From the NCBI GenBank assembly GCA_030490835.1, contig CM059977.1, positions 11,436,765 to 11,500,764 on the forward strand: DNA of 64,000 nucleotides. The letters run 5' to 3'. Below are positions 43,130 to 55,800 of this stretch, piece after piece (positions within the stretch are counted from its first letter, which is position 1; each line of letters begins with the position of its first letter). The position numbers were made by a program, and so were the translations under genes. Source of the DNA: Annona cherimola (Eukaryota > Streptophyta > Magnoliopsida > Magnoliales > Annonaceae). Below the pieces are notes generated by a model that had not been told where the DNA came from, did no database searches, and saw nothing but the letters and a program-made list of their open reading frames with translations.

Positions 43130-46085
43130 TACGGAGAAGGGTTACATAGAAAAAAAGTTTCATAAAAGCGAGCATGGTAGGTAAATTAAAATGTAATTGG
43201 CTCATTGCATTTAAAATTATTTATTTAACTAAGACACCTTGTTAATTTCGTTTAGTCAAAATAACTTTTGACATTATAAATATATAGCAAGTAATAAACA
43301 TTATGCATGGTTTAGACTTTTAAGAATATTTTTAAAATTAAAAATGAAGAGGTGCTTGTACATTCTAAGCAAGCAGTTGTATTAGATAGCTTCTTTCTTT
43401 TTTCCTCCACAACCTAAAGCTAAAGTATGGAATTTGGTAGGAAACAATTTTTGTTGGAGGGTGCATTTTTATATTTCAGTGAAGTTTGGTGTGCACATGA
43501 CAATTGCTCAAATTGGTCAAAAATCAATCTGTCCAAAATATCCAATAATTGAATCATTTAAGTGTTTCTTCTAACATGCATAATCTAGTTCCAAGACACT
43601 ACCCTCCATGCCCTCTTTTCATCTTATTAATTTTATTTTTTGTCTAATCTAGTTGTTGCCTCAGAACTGGGCCCATTATCTAATGTCCCTTGAAAACAAC
43701 TAAAATAGAAATTAATGTGGAAATGGCCAAGTTGCAATTAATATATATTAGCCTTAATTTCCTGATATTCGTAGTGACCCATTTTGCCTCCCACTGTCAT
43801 CATTGAATGAATTCAAAGGTACCACCCACACTAGATTATTTCCCAATCATAGTTATGGTGGAAAGCGATTTATCTTGTTAGTTGTTCAGCAATTTTTCTT
43901 TTTTTTTTTTTTTTTCCATACCCACTAATTTTTTGGGCTCATTCTTGAATTTCTTGCATGCAAAAACGGAATCAAAACTGTACAAATAAATGATGATAAT
44001 CTAATTAAAAGCAGGAGAGAATCCATGGAATGATGGTCACATGCATGCATAAGTACATTCTCTGGAATTTCGAATGTGCAATAAGGTGTTGTTTATACGG
44101 TTAAATTATCAGAAATTGTCATCAAATGCAGGCACGAGGCCCCCACATTTTTATAGGCTAATCATTGGTCACCAGAAAGAATAACTGGCAGGGAGGCATA
44201 CCACCAATACATTTATTTGGTGGATGGCTGTAGAATTAAAACCCATATAGATAGTGGATATAAATCAAAATCAAATTTTTTAATTTTTGATGTATGAACT
44301 AAATACACATTATTCCATATAAAAATAAAGATAAAAAATTTATAAGATACACGAATTTGTTGATAGCCAGGTTTATAGAATCATTATCTACATATAAATG
44401 ATCCTGCACATTGGCTGCATTTTTTATTTTTTTAAAAATTTTTTAATTTTATTTGGGCCCACGTGTAATTAGTTCTTATATTATTTTTTAGACTTTTGTA
44501 TATATTTTAATGAAATTTTAAAAATAAAAATGTTGCAATTTTTCATTTGCTGGGAGTGTGAGGTGAATGAAATTTCTAAATTTTTTAAAAAATCTAAAAA
44601 TGTCAAGAATAGTAATTTTTGTATAAATATTATACATGTGCTCGTATAAAAATAAAAATATAAAATAAACGAAGGTATCATTTTGCTAAGTAAAAGCTAG
44701 GTGTATAAACTTCATTACTATATTTAGCATCATCTATTTAGTTAGTAAAATTCTATTAGCATTATCATACATCTATAGAGTATGTAGAACGAATGAAATA
44801 AAATATTTTGTTACTTATGTACAAGCACGCCCTCCCTAGATCAGGACGCAGGTCCACCATGGGCCTACATAAGAGTCTTCTTTCTGTTAATTTACAATGA
44901 CACCGTGTAACCATCGATTTTGCAAAAACACATCTACTTACACGACAGTTTGTTTGTGAAAACTGATCATCAACGTCATCACAAGGCAAAGTTTCTCATT
45001 ATCATCAAAATCAGATATAGCATGACGTAAGAATCCCTTTGTATAGTTTTAAAATGAATTATAAAATTCAATTAAAGTTTTTAATTAGTGTATTTTTTTT
45101 TTTTACATCACATCTTAAATGCTATTACAATGAAGCACTAAAATAATTCTTGTAAATTGCCAAAAAGACAACTTAATTCAAATAAAGTTGAATTAAGATG
45201 TTTTTACAAACAAATTTTATAAAACGAGCGCTTGTCGCAAAATCAGTATTAATTAACAACTTTTATATTTACAAACAAGAATTATTACACGACGACAAAA
45301 AGAAAGGGAATGACAAATCCACCTATCGAAATTAACTTGCAATTAGTATACTTTTTCTAATTTTTTAAATCAGACGAATTTAAAATTCTAATTGATGAAT
45401 AAATTTTGTAAAGCCATTCTAAATTTCTTTTGGTTAAATACCCTAATGAAAATAAATAATGCTCGGTGGTTATGGGAAAATTTGTTGTTAGTTTTGAATG
45501 GTAACTTAAGCTTCTTGTATAATCTATTCACTAATGATTTATTTTTTCTATTAAAAACCCATGAATATCATTTTCTTGCTTTAAAAATTAGACTATATGT
45601 GGAGTGGGTCCAACATATTGATTGGCTTTTATGATTTGTGTGCGCCAGAGATAAGTAATTATATAATATTGTAGGTGGACGCTTATATATATATATATAT
45701 CTATATATGTCAATAAGGAATGATCATAATAGTATTTTTTTTTAATATATAGATTTAATGTTGAGAAAAAAAACTAGAGGCATATTTGTATCATTTATGA
45801 TTTATGAATGCTGCCTGCTACACGACTAGTGAAATTGCTGATTATTTGCATAGGGAGACCGCGTTTGTTTTAGGGATTCGCTACCTACTCCTCTTCATTT
45901 AGATTGATAAATCTTAATCTATGATTGGATGAAAGCCAGTCTATTTATATTTAGATTACTTATTTTCTAGAGGCCTAAGAAAAATCGTAATCAAAGACTT
46001 CAGTAACGTTTAAGCATCGAACCAAATATCCATATCTTTCAAATTATTCTTCGTATCTAGGCACCAGTTTTATAAAAATTTTACT
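43130..46085. other. Spacer, nothing recognised
   Basis: Three kb of AT-rich sequence without a supported gene. Features are limited to a T-run near 43897-43915 and an (AT)n run at 45683-45700. Confidence 0.55.
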
Positions 46086-46094
46086 ATACTTCTG

Positions 46095-46290
46095 TGCAGA
46101 TGCCACCCAAGATTTCAGTGTTCATCCCCATTTTGGCTCGTTTTAATTTTCAAATCAAAGTTAAATTTTCAATCGCACTTGGAATTATTTGTTTGATTAG
46201 TAAATCCAGTTTTATCCAAATCCAAATACTTGTGTGGGCCCCATTTGATAAAATTGAAAAAAGCCTAAGTCAACATAATACGATTAGTTA
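46095..46290 (-). mobile_element. Diverged hAT-like MITE relic (minus strand)
   Basis: Shares CACTTGGAATTATTTGTTTG, CCAGTTTTATCCAAATCCAA, TGGGCCCCATTTGATAAAAT and the CATAATACGATTAGTT end with the antisense relics at 38440-39085. Confidence 0.5.
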
Positions 46291-46299
46291 GTTAATATC

Positions 46300-46900
46300 T
46301 TTTTTAAAATTTTAATTCAATACTTATAGAATCTAAAACGTTCTTCCAATAAAGAGAAATGTTTTCATAAAGTGTTATAATATTCTATTAAATTTGTAAA
46401 TGGATTTAAATGATTTTTATATTTTTACATATAATTAAAATATTTTGAATCAGGCATAAACTACTCAAAAGTCAAAACTTTCATTTAATGATTTTTGGCT
46501 CCATTTTAAAACAAATGATTATAAAAAATAAATATATTAGATTTTAATTCAATTATCAAGTGGACACGAATGGAGCAACAACAATAAAGACGAGTGTTAC
46601 TTCCCCTACTTAAATATTTGACTAGATTTGTTTAAGAAATTTTGTGTTTGTTATCCATAATTTTTATGTTCTTTATAACAATTAAGCCCACTAAAGTGAT
46701 TTCATAAATCTGATCAGCTACCTGAACGACGAGCACCCCATTTCGTCACCATGGGCTTCATGATACATGAGATAAAAAAAACTTAGCCAGCACAATTCAG
46801 TACACAAAATTTTTTGCACATAGGTAATGAAGTAGTCCACCAACTCGCGACCTTAGCTGTAAATATGAATGCAGATATCCAGATCTAGAGGGAACCCACT
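46300..46900. other. Spacer, nothing recognised
   Basis: AT-rich sequence. No gene or repeat family was seen. Confidence 0.55.
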
Positions 46901-46911
46901 CATTGATATTG

Positions 46912-47376
46912 TAAATCAGTGAGTTTTCCTAAATGTATTCATTATGCTTGATCCGAATTCCAAATATACTAATTATGTTCACAAAATTTTAGATATACTG
47001 ACTACGTTTGTAGTTAATCTCAGAAACACTTAATCTGTGAGCTAATGTCGTTAGTTAATATATGAAATTACTAATACATCCATTGGATTTTGAACATAAT
47101 TAAAATTTTAAATGTCATAATTTATTAATGCCCTAATTGCAAATAAGTTCTAAATTTTGGAGAGCCCTGATTTTATTTTTCTATTTTATTTTATTTTTTA
47201 TTGTTTTATAACAGGGGTATTTTTAGCCATTTAGAAATTTTAAATAACGACTTTTAATAGAATGGACATTTTTGAAATTAATTACAAACGTAATGGGTAT
47301 ATCTTATATTTTAAAAATATAGTAGATATATTTGAGATTATGGTCAAACTTATATTTAAGAAAAACCCTAAATCAG
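46912..47376. mobile_element. Long-TIR element (Mutator-like MITE?), copy 2
   Basis: The left end, TTTTCCTAAATGTATTCATT followed by ACTACGTTTGTAGTTAATCT, is inverted at the right end: the right arm reverse-complements to TTTTCTTAAATATAAGTTTG and then TTACGTTTGTAATTAATTTC. The arms are about 130-150 bp. The right arm matches the left arm of the 27911-28431 element. The 93-codon frame over it is not a gene. Confidence 0.6.
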
Positions 47377-47924
47377 TTGTACATAAATCTTACTGGTTTA
47401 ATATAATTCATTTCAGCTATAAAAAAAGCCCACTAGAGTCCCTTAATAAAATAGTTGCATATGTATATATCATCATTAAATATTTTGAGATAAATCTAAT
47501 ACTTAACTTATTCTATAAAAACCTTAGATTTCGTGTTTCTTAAATCATGAATCTAAAGCATTAAATTTTTTTATCATCCATTTGACTCTAATAGATAAAG
47601 GTGAATGACTTAAAAGTTAAATATGTGAATGGGCATTAAAGTTGGGCCTAATCTCAGGCCATACAAACAATTAATTCATTTTGGTACTACAGGAAGTATT
47701 TAATTAGCTAGTATAAGTATGGTCAAACTCATACATTAGATAATCTAAAAGGTAAATAGCTAGGGAGGAAGAAAAGGGTCATCATGACTTTTTATTATTG
47801 AAATCATAAGATGTTGCATCACCTTTATGATTTTATTATGTCAACTAGGTATCGGTACAATCAGCGGGCGTGCGCAAGTAAGGCAGCTTATTCAATTCGT
47901 GCATTGAACTTTGGTGTAACCTGG

Positions 47925-48200
47925 TACAAAACTCATTTTTATTTTTAAAATATTTTATAAAAATATTAATTTTGTTATATTTAATCTATTAATTAAGTTC
48001 TATTATTTTAGAAGATGTGTATATATTTTAATTTCAAAAAATAGAGATATTTTAGTTATTTTAAAATGATTAAAATCTACTATGTTTAAAAATAAAAAAA
48101 ATACATACACATCTCTAAAGCAAAACTTATTACCTATATTAAATACACTTAAATTAATAGTTTTATAAACATTTTCAAATTTCAAAAAATAAGTTTTACA
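47925..48200. mobile_element. Foldback MITE (276 bp)
   Basis: Nearly the whole element is an inverted repeat. The left arm contains TACAAAACTCATTTTTATTT and GAAGATGTGTATATATTTTA. The reverse-complemented right arm contains TGTAAAACTTATTTTTTGAA and GAGATGTGTATGTATTTTTT. Both arms share ATTAATTTxxxTATATTTAAT-type sequence. Confidence 0.7.
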
Positions 48201-48286
48201 CATCCAAACCATTCATTATATTTTTCAATTTATTAATATTTTTTGTATTTACTTAAAACATGAAAAACCCCATGATCCTAGATAAC

Positions 48287-48765
48287 AAGGTGCAACTTAG
48301 GTTATTCGAATTTGATTTGATATCAATCCAAACTAAAACCTAAGGTGTGGTAGATAAGCTCAACCAAAGTCAATCTTATTTCTAAAAACTTGACCTTAAT
48401 ACTATTTCAATAAGTTAGGTAACATGAGTTCAGGTTGAATCATGGTAATAGTTTAGGTGAGAATTCGATGAAAGTTTAAGTTGAAATTTGAATTAATCTC
48501 ATTAATTTACATTCAAATTTAAAAATATAAAGATTAATATTATTAATTTGAAATTAGATATGCATAAATAATTATGTATAATATAGTAGACCTAAAATAT
48601 TTTTCTCTTTTCACAATAATTACCATGAACAATATTAATAAAAAAATTACAAATATATATATTAGAATTACATTTGTGATGCATAATTTTTTCTAATATA
48701 TATTAGTATTTGGGTCGGAGTTTTAAAGGTGAGGTTTTTATCAACCCAACCCAAGTTGCATCTCT
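48287..48765. mobile_element. Short-TIR element (about 480 bp)
   Basis: The left end is AAGGTGCAACTTAGGTT. The right end, AACCCAAGTTGCATCTC, reverse-complements to GAGATGCAACTTGGGTT, a 17-bp TIR with three mismatches. The interior is AT-rich and non-coding. No confident target duplication. Confidence 0.5.
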
Positions 48766-49077
48766 AATAAATATACATAGGTGGGCTGCAACAATGGCCA
48801 ATTTTGATATCGTAATTAAATAAATATTGAAAAATAGAAGTTTAGATTTATGAAAACGAAATTAATGTGTGAAAAAATAAAAGATTATGCACTTGGAATC
48901 TGTGGAGTGGAACAAGTTAAAATAAGAGTTGCATTTTAACCATAAGAAGTTTATAGTTAGCAATTATTATTCTTCAATAAATATTATAACTTGCTACGAG
49001 TTCTGCTAATATGGAACTCTTCTTCTATATTATCTTATTAATTTTAATCACCTTAATGATTAATGATTAATAGAGAA

Positions 49078-49330
49078 TTCATTCCATCTATTGTATTAAG
49101 AGTTATTTATATTGTTCTAAAAATCACACAAGTAATTTGATATCATTGTGAATAGCCTCATTTATAAATTTGCAAAACCAACATAATAAAATAATTTTAA
49201 TGTAAAATATTAATTTTAATGTTATATTTTCAACATTCATCTAAAATATCATTACTATATGGATTGATGATTTATAAAATAGTACTACATTTTAATGCAC
49301 GCGTAAATAGTTCTAATTTTTTTTCATAAT
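49078..49330 (-). mobile_element. Diverged hAT-like MITE relic (minus strand)
   Basis: Contains CATTCCATCTATTGTATTAA, AACATAATAAAATAATTTTA and TTCAACATTCATCTAAAATA in the order of the antisense relics at 38440-39085. Confidence 0.5.
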
Positions 49331-49339
49331 CTACATATT

Positions 49340-50960
49340 AATATATATGTTTTAAGCAAATGTAGCCCATGCAATCTTTGATCCGGATGAAATTTGGTCT
49401 TTTTCTAGTTAAAGAAATGGTGTTAGATGAAATTGATTAAGTAAATTTTATATCAATCATTTGCCAAAAAAAATTGATGAGATTACACTCTATACTTTTT
49501 TTCTTGTGGGACAGTCTCTAGAATGTACCCTTCTGATCATTATATCACACGTTTGCAGGGGTTGTCAAGCTGGTACTTGGGTTTGCAAGCTCTTTAATTG
49601 AAGCTTTAATCCACACAAACTGCACTAGAAATGTTTATGACCAATGGCTGCCAACCTTTTTGTTTGTACGTTACGGACATTATACCTGAACAGCATGTAT
49701 CTATGTGGAAATAGAACTGACTGTCCACATTCCATTTCCGAAAAATCATGATTAGGATCATTTCTGGCCATTTGATTCCTCCTTCCAGGAGGCAACTGAA
49801 GTGAGTGCTTGGCACAAGAAAAACCAATAAAAGTGGATTGCCCATCAAAGCCCTAGCTCTGCCCCCCACTTTGCAGATTTGAAAACACAGGCATCCACAT
49901 TAGTGGAATAGTGATTAGAAGGAGAGGAGAAGAATAATCACAATCTAGAAATTCCTCCTATAACAGAAAAGTGAAATGGATGGATGAGCCTCTACAGGTT
50001 GATCAGGATGCATGCTAAGGCCACATTAATGAACTTAAATAAATTTCTAGTAATGGAAAGGAATCTGGGTTTGGCATAGGTTTAGGTATTGACAGGGAAT
50101 GGATGTTGACCCATCAACAAAAGGGATAATACCAAACAAATCCATCCCAAGGCCAGGATTAAAAATATAAGTGGGTTTGCTTGTGGGTGATTATTGTAAT
50201 GTTTTGGTTGAGAGGGAAATCGGCCATAATGCATTTGCGTTTGCTGCCTCAGCTATTGCCTACAATATGGGTTCCCCACAGTTCAAGATTGTGTGCCGAC
50301 TTTTTTCCGGGACTATCCGCTAACCAGATGCATTGATCTGAACCGTTGGATGGTGGGGCTTGGCTGTAACATATGTTGTCTTGGAGATTGGGGTTGATTG
50401 GGTGGTTGATGCATCTCACAAGGGCAACACGATTAAGAAAAAAAAAAAAAAAGAAGGCTTGGTGTGGCAAATCGACGGATTGTGGGTGGTTAAGATCAAT
50501 GATTTGTAATTTTGAATTTGGCCTCAAGATATAATTTGGATGCTTTACGACCCGCAAAATCAGCTGAATCTGAGACGTTAGAATAGAAGAAATTAAAAGG
50601 CAAATCCTTATGACATGTTAAATATATTTTTTTGGTTTGTTCTTTTAAAAATTTTTGCCGGAGACACTACAAGAAAGTACCTTTGGCGATCTTTATCAAC
50701 AAGAAAAACACATATACAAGTAAAAGTTTATTTGCTTATGATAATGATTTTACATGTAGGGAAAATTTTTCTTGTCTTGATGATACTTACATGAGTAAGG
50801 AAAATTTTCTTTCCATATGAAAAAATTTTGGTAACTACATTCTTCTTAATAGTTGTTATATAGAATTTGTTGTAAGTTATTAATAATTAAGGTTTTTAGC
50901 AATTAAAATTTAACCTTTTGCAAGAAAATTTTAATGTAACCACAAAAATTAAAATTTTTT
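49340..50960. other. Spacer, nothing recognised
   Basis: Less AT-rich than its surroundings, but no open frame with recognisable domains. An A-run lies at about 50439-50454. Confidence 0.5.
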
Positions 50961-50961
50961 A

Positions 50962-51178
50962 CCACCTTCAAGTAGCGCAAGTGGTCAAAGGCAATGCCTC
51001 TGTTAGTAGAGGTCCTGATATCAAATCTGGATTTTTGCAGTTTGGGAGCATGTAATCTCCCCATTACTATTTTGAAACTTGTTTTTTTTAAAAAAAAAAA
51101 TTTGAAAGATTTGTTTCAAAGCTTCAATGTAATATGAATTGAGATGTCATATAAATATACAATAACAAAAAAAAAAAG
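50962..51178 (+). mobile_element. tRNA-derived SINE
   Basis: Box A-like TAGCGCAAGTGGTCAAAGG (near 50972) and box B-like GGTCCTGATATCAAATCTG (near 51010), then a non-tRNA 3' part ending ATACAATAACAAAAAAAAAA. The 3' part resembles that of the SINE at 23230-23460. Confidence 0.6.
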
Positions 51179-51179
51179 T

Positions 51180-52380
51180 TAATTTTTTTTAAAATGATAA
51201 GTGAATTCTCTAGACCTTGAATTTTTTGAGCTTCTCAAGAATATTTAAGAGAAAATCTCGAGCATCCACAAACTGCTTCCTCCTTTTTCCCCTTAATTCA
51301 TGACATCACCAAATTTCTCTTCAATATTTTGACTTCTTCAATTTTGTTAAAAAATATTTCTAGTTTTCTTTTCAATTTTGGGGGGATGATTCAGGTGAAT
51401 CCTGATGTTCCAAGGACGCAAACCAAATTTCCTTCATCATCTGATCAATTAACTTTATTGACTCGCTTCATCCACGAAAAAATCATAACATGATCGCCAC
51501 AACATCGATAATGAATAAAATAATGACACTTATCATATTTGGATCAAAGTAACTTTTTGGGCCGTTGTCATCCACAAATGGGCTAAAGTTAGAAAGGCTG
51601 GAGTAAGACGAATGCAAAGCAAGTGGATGACAGGGATAATAAAAACCATTGAATAAAAAAATGAGGCAGTTGATATTATCTGATAATAAAAGTGACTTTC
51701 GGAGTTGTTATTCACCCGAGAAATGAGTCCCACAATTTCTAAGGCCTTGATGGATATCCGCGTACACGAGGGGACCAATCCTTGTTCTAGTAATTAAAGC
51801 ATGGTAAACTCAAATTTCTGGCCTACGCAAATATCCCTTTCAGGTTTTCCAACTCTAAAGAACTCGAAAGGCAATGATTTCTAAAAGTAAACGCCATACC
51901 TTAAGGTGGATGGGATGAAACATGGCAAGCACCTTTCAATACTTGTAGATTAAAAGACACATTATCTAATCACTCCTGATTGAATGTTGGGTTTCTATTG
52001 CGAGAAGGAAAGTATTTTAAAGAACCCATAAAATCTGCATTTTTTTTTATAAAAAAAAAAAAAAAAAAAAAGGTTGCCGAGGGAGAAAGAAGGGACCCAG
52101 TGAAAAGAGCCAATGAGAAAGCATAGGCGGTTGAGGGAGTGGAGTAAGAGTCAGTGATTTCTAGTGGGTTCTTTTGCCAACAGGGCCCACCAGCTTTTTT
52201 TAAATTCTTTTGGGTTTTTATTTATTTATTTATTTATTTATTTTGAAGACGAGTACCAAAATTATTTGAGACGTTCTTGTAAGGACAAGATCTTCGCTAT
52301 CATATGTAGTATGGACGAATTTTAAGAGCTGATAATACCATGTCATAGGGAGGGACAAAATCCCAACAGAATAATTAGGG
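51180..52380 (+). promoter_or_regulatory. Upstream region of the TGA bZIP gene
   Basis: About 1.2 kb before the probable leader. It contains an A-run of about 20 (52050-52070) and a (TTTA)n tract (52216-52244). I could not place a convincing TATA box or transcription start. Confidence 0.35.
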
Positions 52381-52389
52381 GGCATCCAG

Positions 52390-52876
52390 CAGAGGCAAAG
52401 AGAGGAGGCAGAGGGAGAGGGAGAGAGTATTTGCGTTGCTCTAGCACTTCTATAGTTCTACTGCAGAGAGAGAGAGAGAGTTGCCTTGGGAAAAGCTTTT
52501 GCTGTCCCTTCAGTTGGGCTTTTCCTCCTGTTAGACTTTGAGCAAGCAGCGGCGATACTTTTCTTAGAGTGCTGTTATGGTAGGAATTAGTGTCAAATGA
52601 TTCTATTTTCTCTGTTTGATTCAAACATAATTTTATTTCCTCTTCTGTCCACTTGCTTTCTAGAAGAATGTCTAGTTTAAGATTTTTCCACATTGCAGAA
52701 GTTGAAATCAGTTGCTCATCTTAATTTCCTTAGTTGCGCCTTCCTTTTCCTTTTTTTTTTTGTGTTATCTAGAAGAAGCAGGGAATTACATATACAGAGA
52801 GGATGTGCACATATGCAAAGAATTTCTTGTGCTGCTGATGGGAGCTGAAAAACTATGAGAAGATATATTTTCATGC
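52390..52876 (+). promoter_or_regulatory. 5' leader of the TGA gene with GA tracts and uORFs
   Basis: GA-rich tracts (about 52400-52430 and 52464-52482) mark a typical plant leader. Upstream ATGs open short frames: 52577-52600 (7 codons), 52667-52723, 52803-52838, 52838-52858 and 52873-52887. The third and fourth overlap as TGATG-type stop/start. The last overlaps the main ATG at 52877 in another frame. An acceptor-like CATTGCAG at about 52692-52699 means part of this could be spliced out. Confidence 0.45.
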
Positions 52877-55800
52877 ATGGCTGGTAATAAAATTGGAGGA
52901 GAGACTGGTCTATCGGACTCAGGACCTTCAAATCCAAAGATGGGTTATGGAATCCTTCATGGCATGACGCCATCTCCCTCCACCAATCTCTTGTAATGTT
53001 TCTCTCAATCCCTGAATGCATCTTCTTCCTGTACCCAACTTATTGTGGGGAATTTTTTTTCAATGGGAATACTGCAAAATCTCTTTTAATCTCTTCTTCT
53101 TCTTTTTTCCTTTTTCAATACCATTGATTGGCCGTCTTCATTTTATAAAATTCAATACACAAAAATCTCTTGTAATTCTTCTTAATTAACCTATTTTTCT
53201 ATATATCGTACAAACGAAGGCCCCTTTGATTACAGAAAAAATATTTGAAATACCAAATAATTTGAGTATTTTTTTCATGCCATTTGGGTTTTCTTCTTTG
53301 GATTGTTTACTTCATAAATCTCAATTTGAAGCAACACCTACATCTGATATTTCTCCATGTTTCTCTTTTCTTGTGTACCCACAAGGTCAACAATCTCACA
53401 TGGATGGTCTTTAAATAGCACTGGTGTTTATTTTGTCAAAATCCTTTTAATACTTTGTTTTCGTTATTTTCATTTGCATAATCTCTTCTCCAATTTTTGT
53501 GTTATCTTTTATTTTCTCAAATAAAAAATATGTGCTGACTTATATGCAATTTTGGGATTGTTGATGGTCAGCGATCAGCAGCGATCTGCTTATGAATTTG
53601 GAGAGTTAGAAGAAGCTCTCATGCCAAAGCTGCTTCAAGGAGCTGGAATTAGAAGCGATGATGACAGGAAGTGTAATTCCTCCGAGTCTTTATTAATTAT
53701 CACCAAGCGCAGGGAAAGAGGGAGAGAAAGAGAGAGAGAGAGAGACTTGTAACTGGTTTGAACTAGTCCAGCTTTCCCTTTTCCATCACAGCAATCATGC
53801 TTACGAGCTTGGGCGGTGTGATACGCCGAAAATGGGAAGGTGTCCTCACCCGGAGATGGAAAAGAAGGAAACAGCATACTTTTTTGAATTTGAATTATGT
53901 GGGTGCTTTTTCTTTCGATTCCTGGATTGGTCTCTTATATTATTTTCCTGATCTTTCCATGGATTGCAGCAGCTATTTTCAGCATCAGGCCGCCAACTCT
54001 AGAAATCTTCCCCTCTTGGCCAATGAGTTTCCATCAGACTGAAAGGGTAGGTAGCTTCTTCCTCTGACAATTTGTGCTTAATGCTTTCCTTATTAGGGAA
54101 ACAAAAATCAGTTTGAGGATTTGTTCTCTAATTTTCATTATTCTCCCCAGTAAAAAATTCCTAGCCGCATTCACAATTTTTCCTTGACTTTGCAGCAAGG
54201 GATGGCCTCTTGAAAAGCATTGATTACGTTGGAAAACTCAGCTGGCTGTTTAGCATGTTTCTTTTTAGGCCTGTGATTTGTGTGCCCAGATCATGAATCT
54301 TTATAGCAACATAGATAAGGTGTTTATGCAAAAAAGATGAAAAAGGAGTTATTTTATCCCATATCTACAGACACTTAACCATGTCTACAAACACTTGAAA
54401 ATAGAGTGTGCTTGATAAGTAATAAAAGTTTTACTGAAAAGTTCTTTATTCAAAAATTTTTAAAATGAGAAAATAATATAATATAATAAGAATAATAATG
54501 AAGAATAAAAAGAATAAAATTAAAATATATAAGTTAATTATAAAATAAAATAATTGTAGAGAATAAAAAATTTTATATTGAAAAGTTTTATCTTCCAAAT
54601 GATAGTTTATAATTCGAAGTAGATTTCGTTTTATTTCGAGCTGATAGATAACAATATGGATATAAACGGGTCTGGTCAACTTATAACCCACACCAACCTA
54701 ATTTGTTTTGCATAAATAGGAAGATTCTTCATTAACCAAGACTAGAGTGGATCATAATCTTTGGCCTCATTAAAAAATAGATTATGGATTAGGTTGAATC
54801 ATGTCTTCACTTAGAGTGACCCAAGCCACATATATAGAATTTTTATAATAAAATTAGAAAAGTACTAAACTGAATACTTTGTTCCATGTTCTAATTTGAT
54901 AACTTATACTTCGCTCAACTTATTGATCTTTCATAAAAAAAAAAAAACTCATTAATGGAAAATTTTGGTTGTCTACATTTTAATATAACATCCACATGGC
55001 TTTAATTTATAACATATGCAAAAAAAATGTTAAAATTTTATACTTAATTCACATTTCCAACTCATATTATACCAACTTAAACCTAAATTTAACCCATGTT
55101 ATAAAGCTAAGGATTAGGGTTAGGTTGATCTTAACCCAAAATGGAAAACGGCAAGGGTTTTCCAGGTTAGTTTAGAATAGAATTGAAATGCCCTCAAGCT
55201 TGATAAGATCCTTTCTATATGGTTTTTTTAATATATATATATGTATATATATGATTCTCATAAATACTCCACAGCACAAACTAGGCTCCATTTATTGTTC
55301 TCCTTTTGTGCAATTTATAGAAGTGATAAAGAACCTTTTTGTGAACAGCTTTTTTTTTTAAAAAAAAAAAAAAGAACTTGGATGTGTGAGAATAAAGTAA
55401 AAGAAAGAATCACTGAGGTGTGGTTGCATATTTTGCTTGTGCAGGTGAACTCCCAGTCAGCTGAGAGTACAGATTCAGGATCTGCTCAGAATACCGTCTC
55501 CTGCAAGGCAGACACGCACCTGGAACCAGAATCTCCAATCAGCAACAAGGCTTCCGACCAGTCGTCTGAGCAGCAGCCACAGAGAGTGGATATGGCCAGT
55601 GAGGCCCCCGGATCGGGACCACCAAATCAGCTGCAACCCAAGACCACCGATAAGGTTAGAGAATCTTTCAAAGTTTCAATATCGCTGGGTAGCACCTGTT
55701 GATGTGCATGATCATATTACCTCTCTTTTGAATCTCATGGCCAAAATTCAGTTGATGGGATTGATATCAATCCCCACCAAACACAAGCTCCCCTTTTTTG

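Noticed and set aside
49606..50557. Open frames of 87 and 102 codons on the - strand
   Set aside because: No domains, and one runs through an A/T homopolymer translated as poly-Phe.
54446..54691. 81-codon hydrophobic frame on the - strand
   Set aside because: It is the translation of MITE copy f. The hydrophobicity reflects AT-rich codons.
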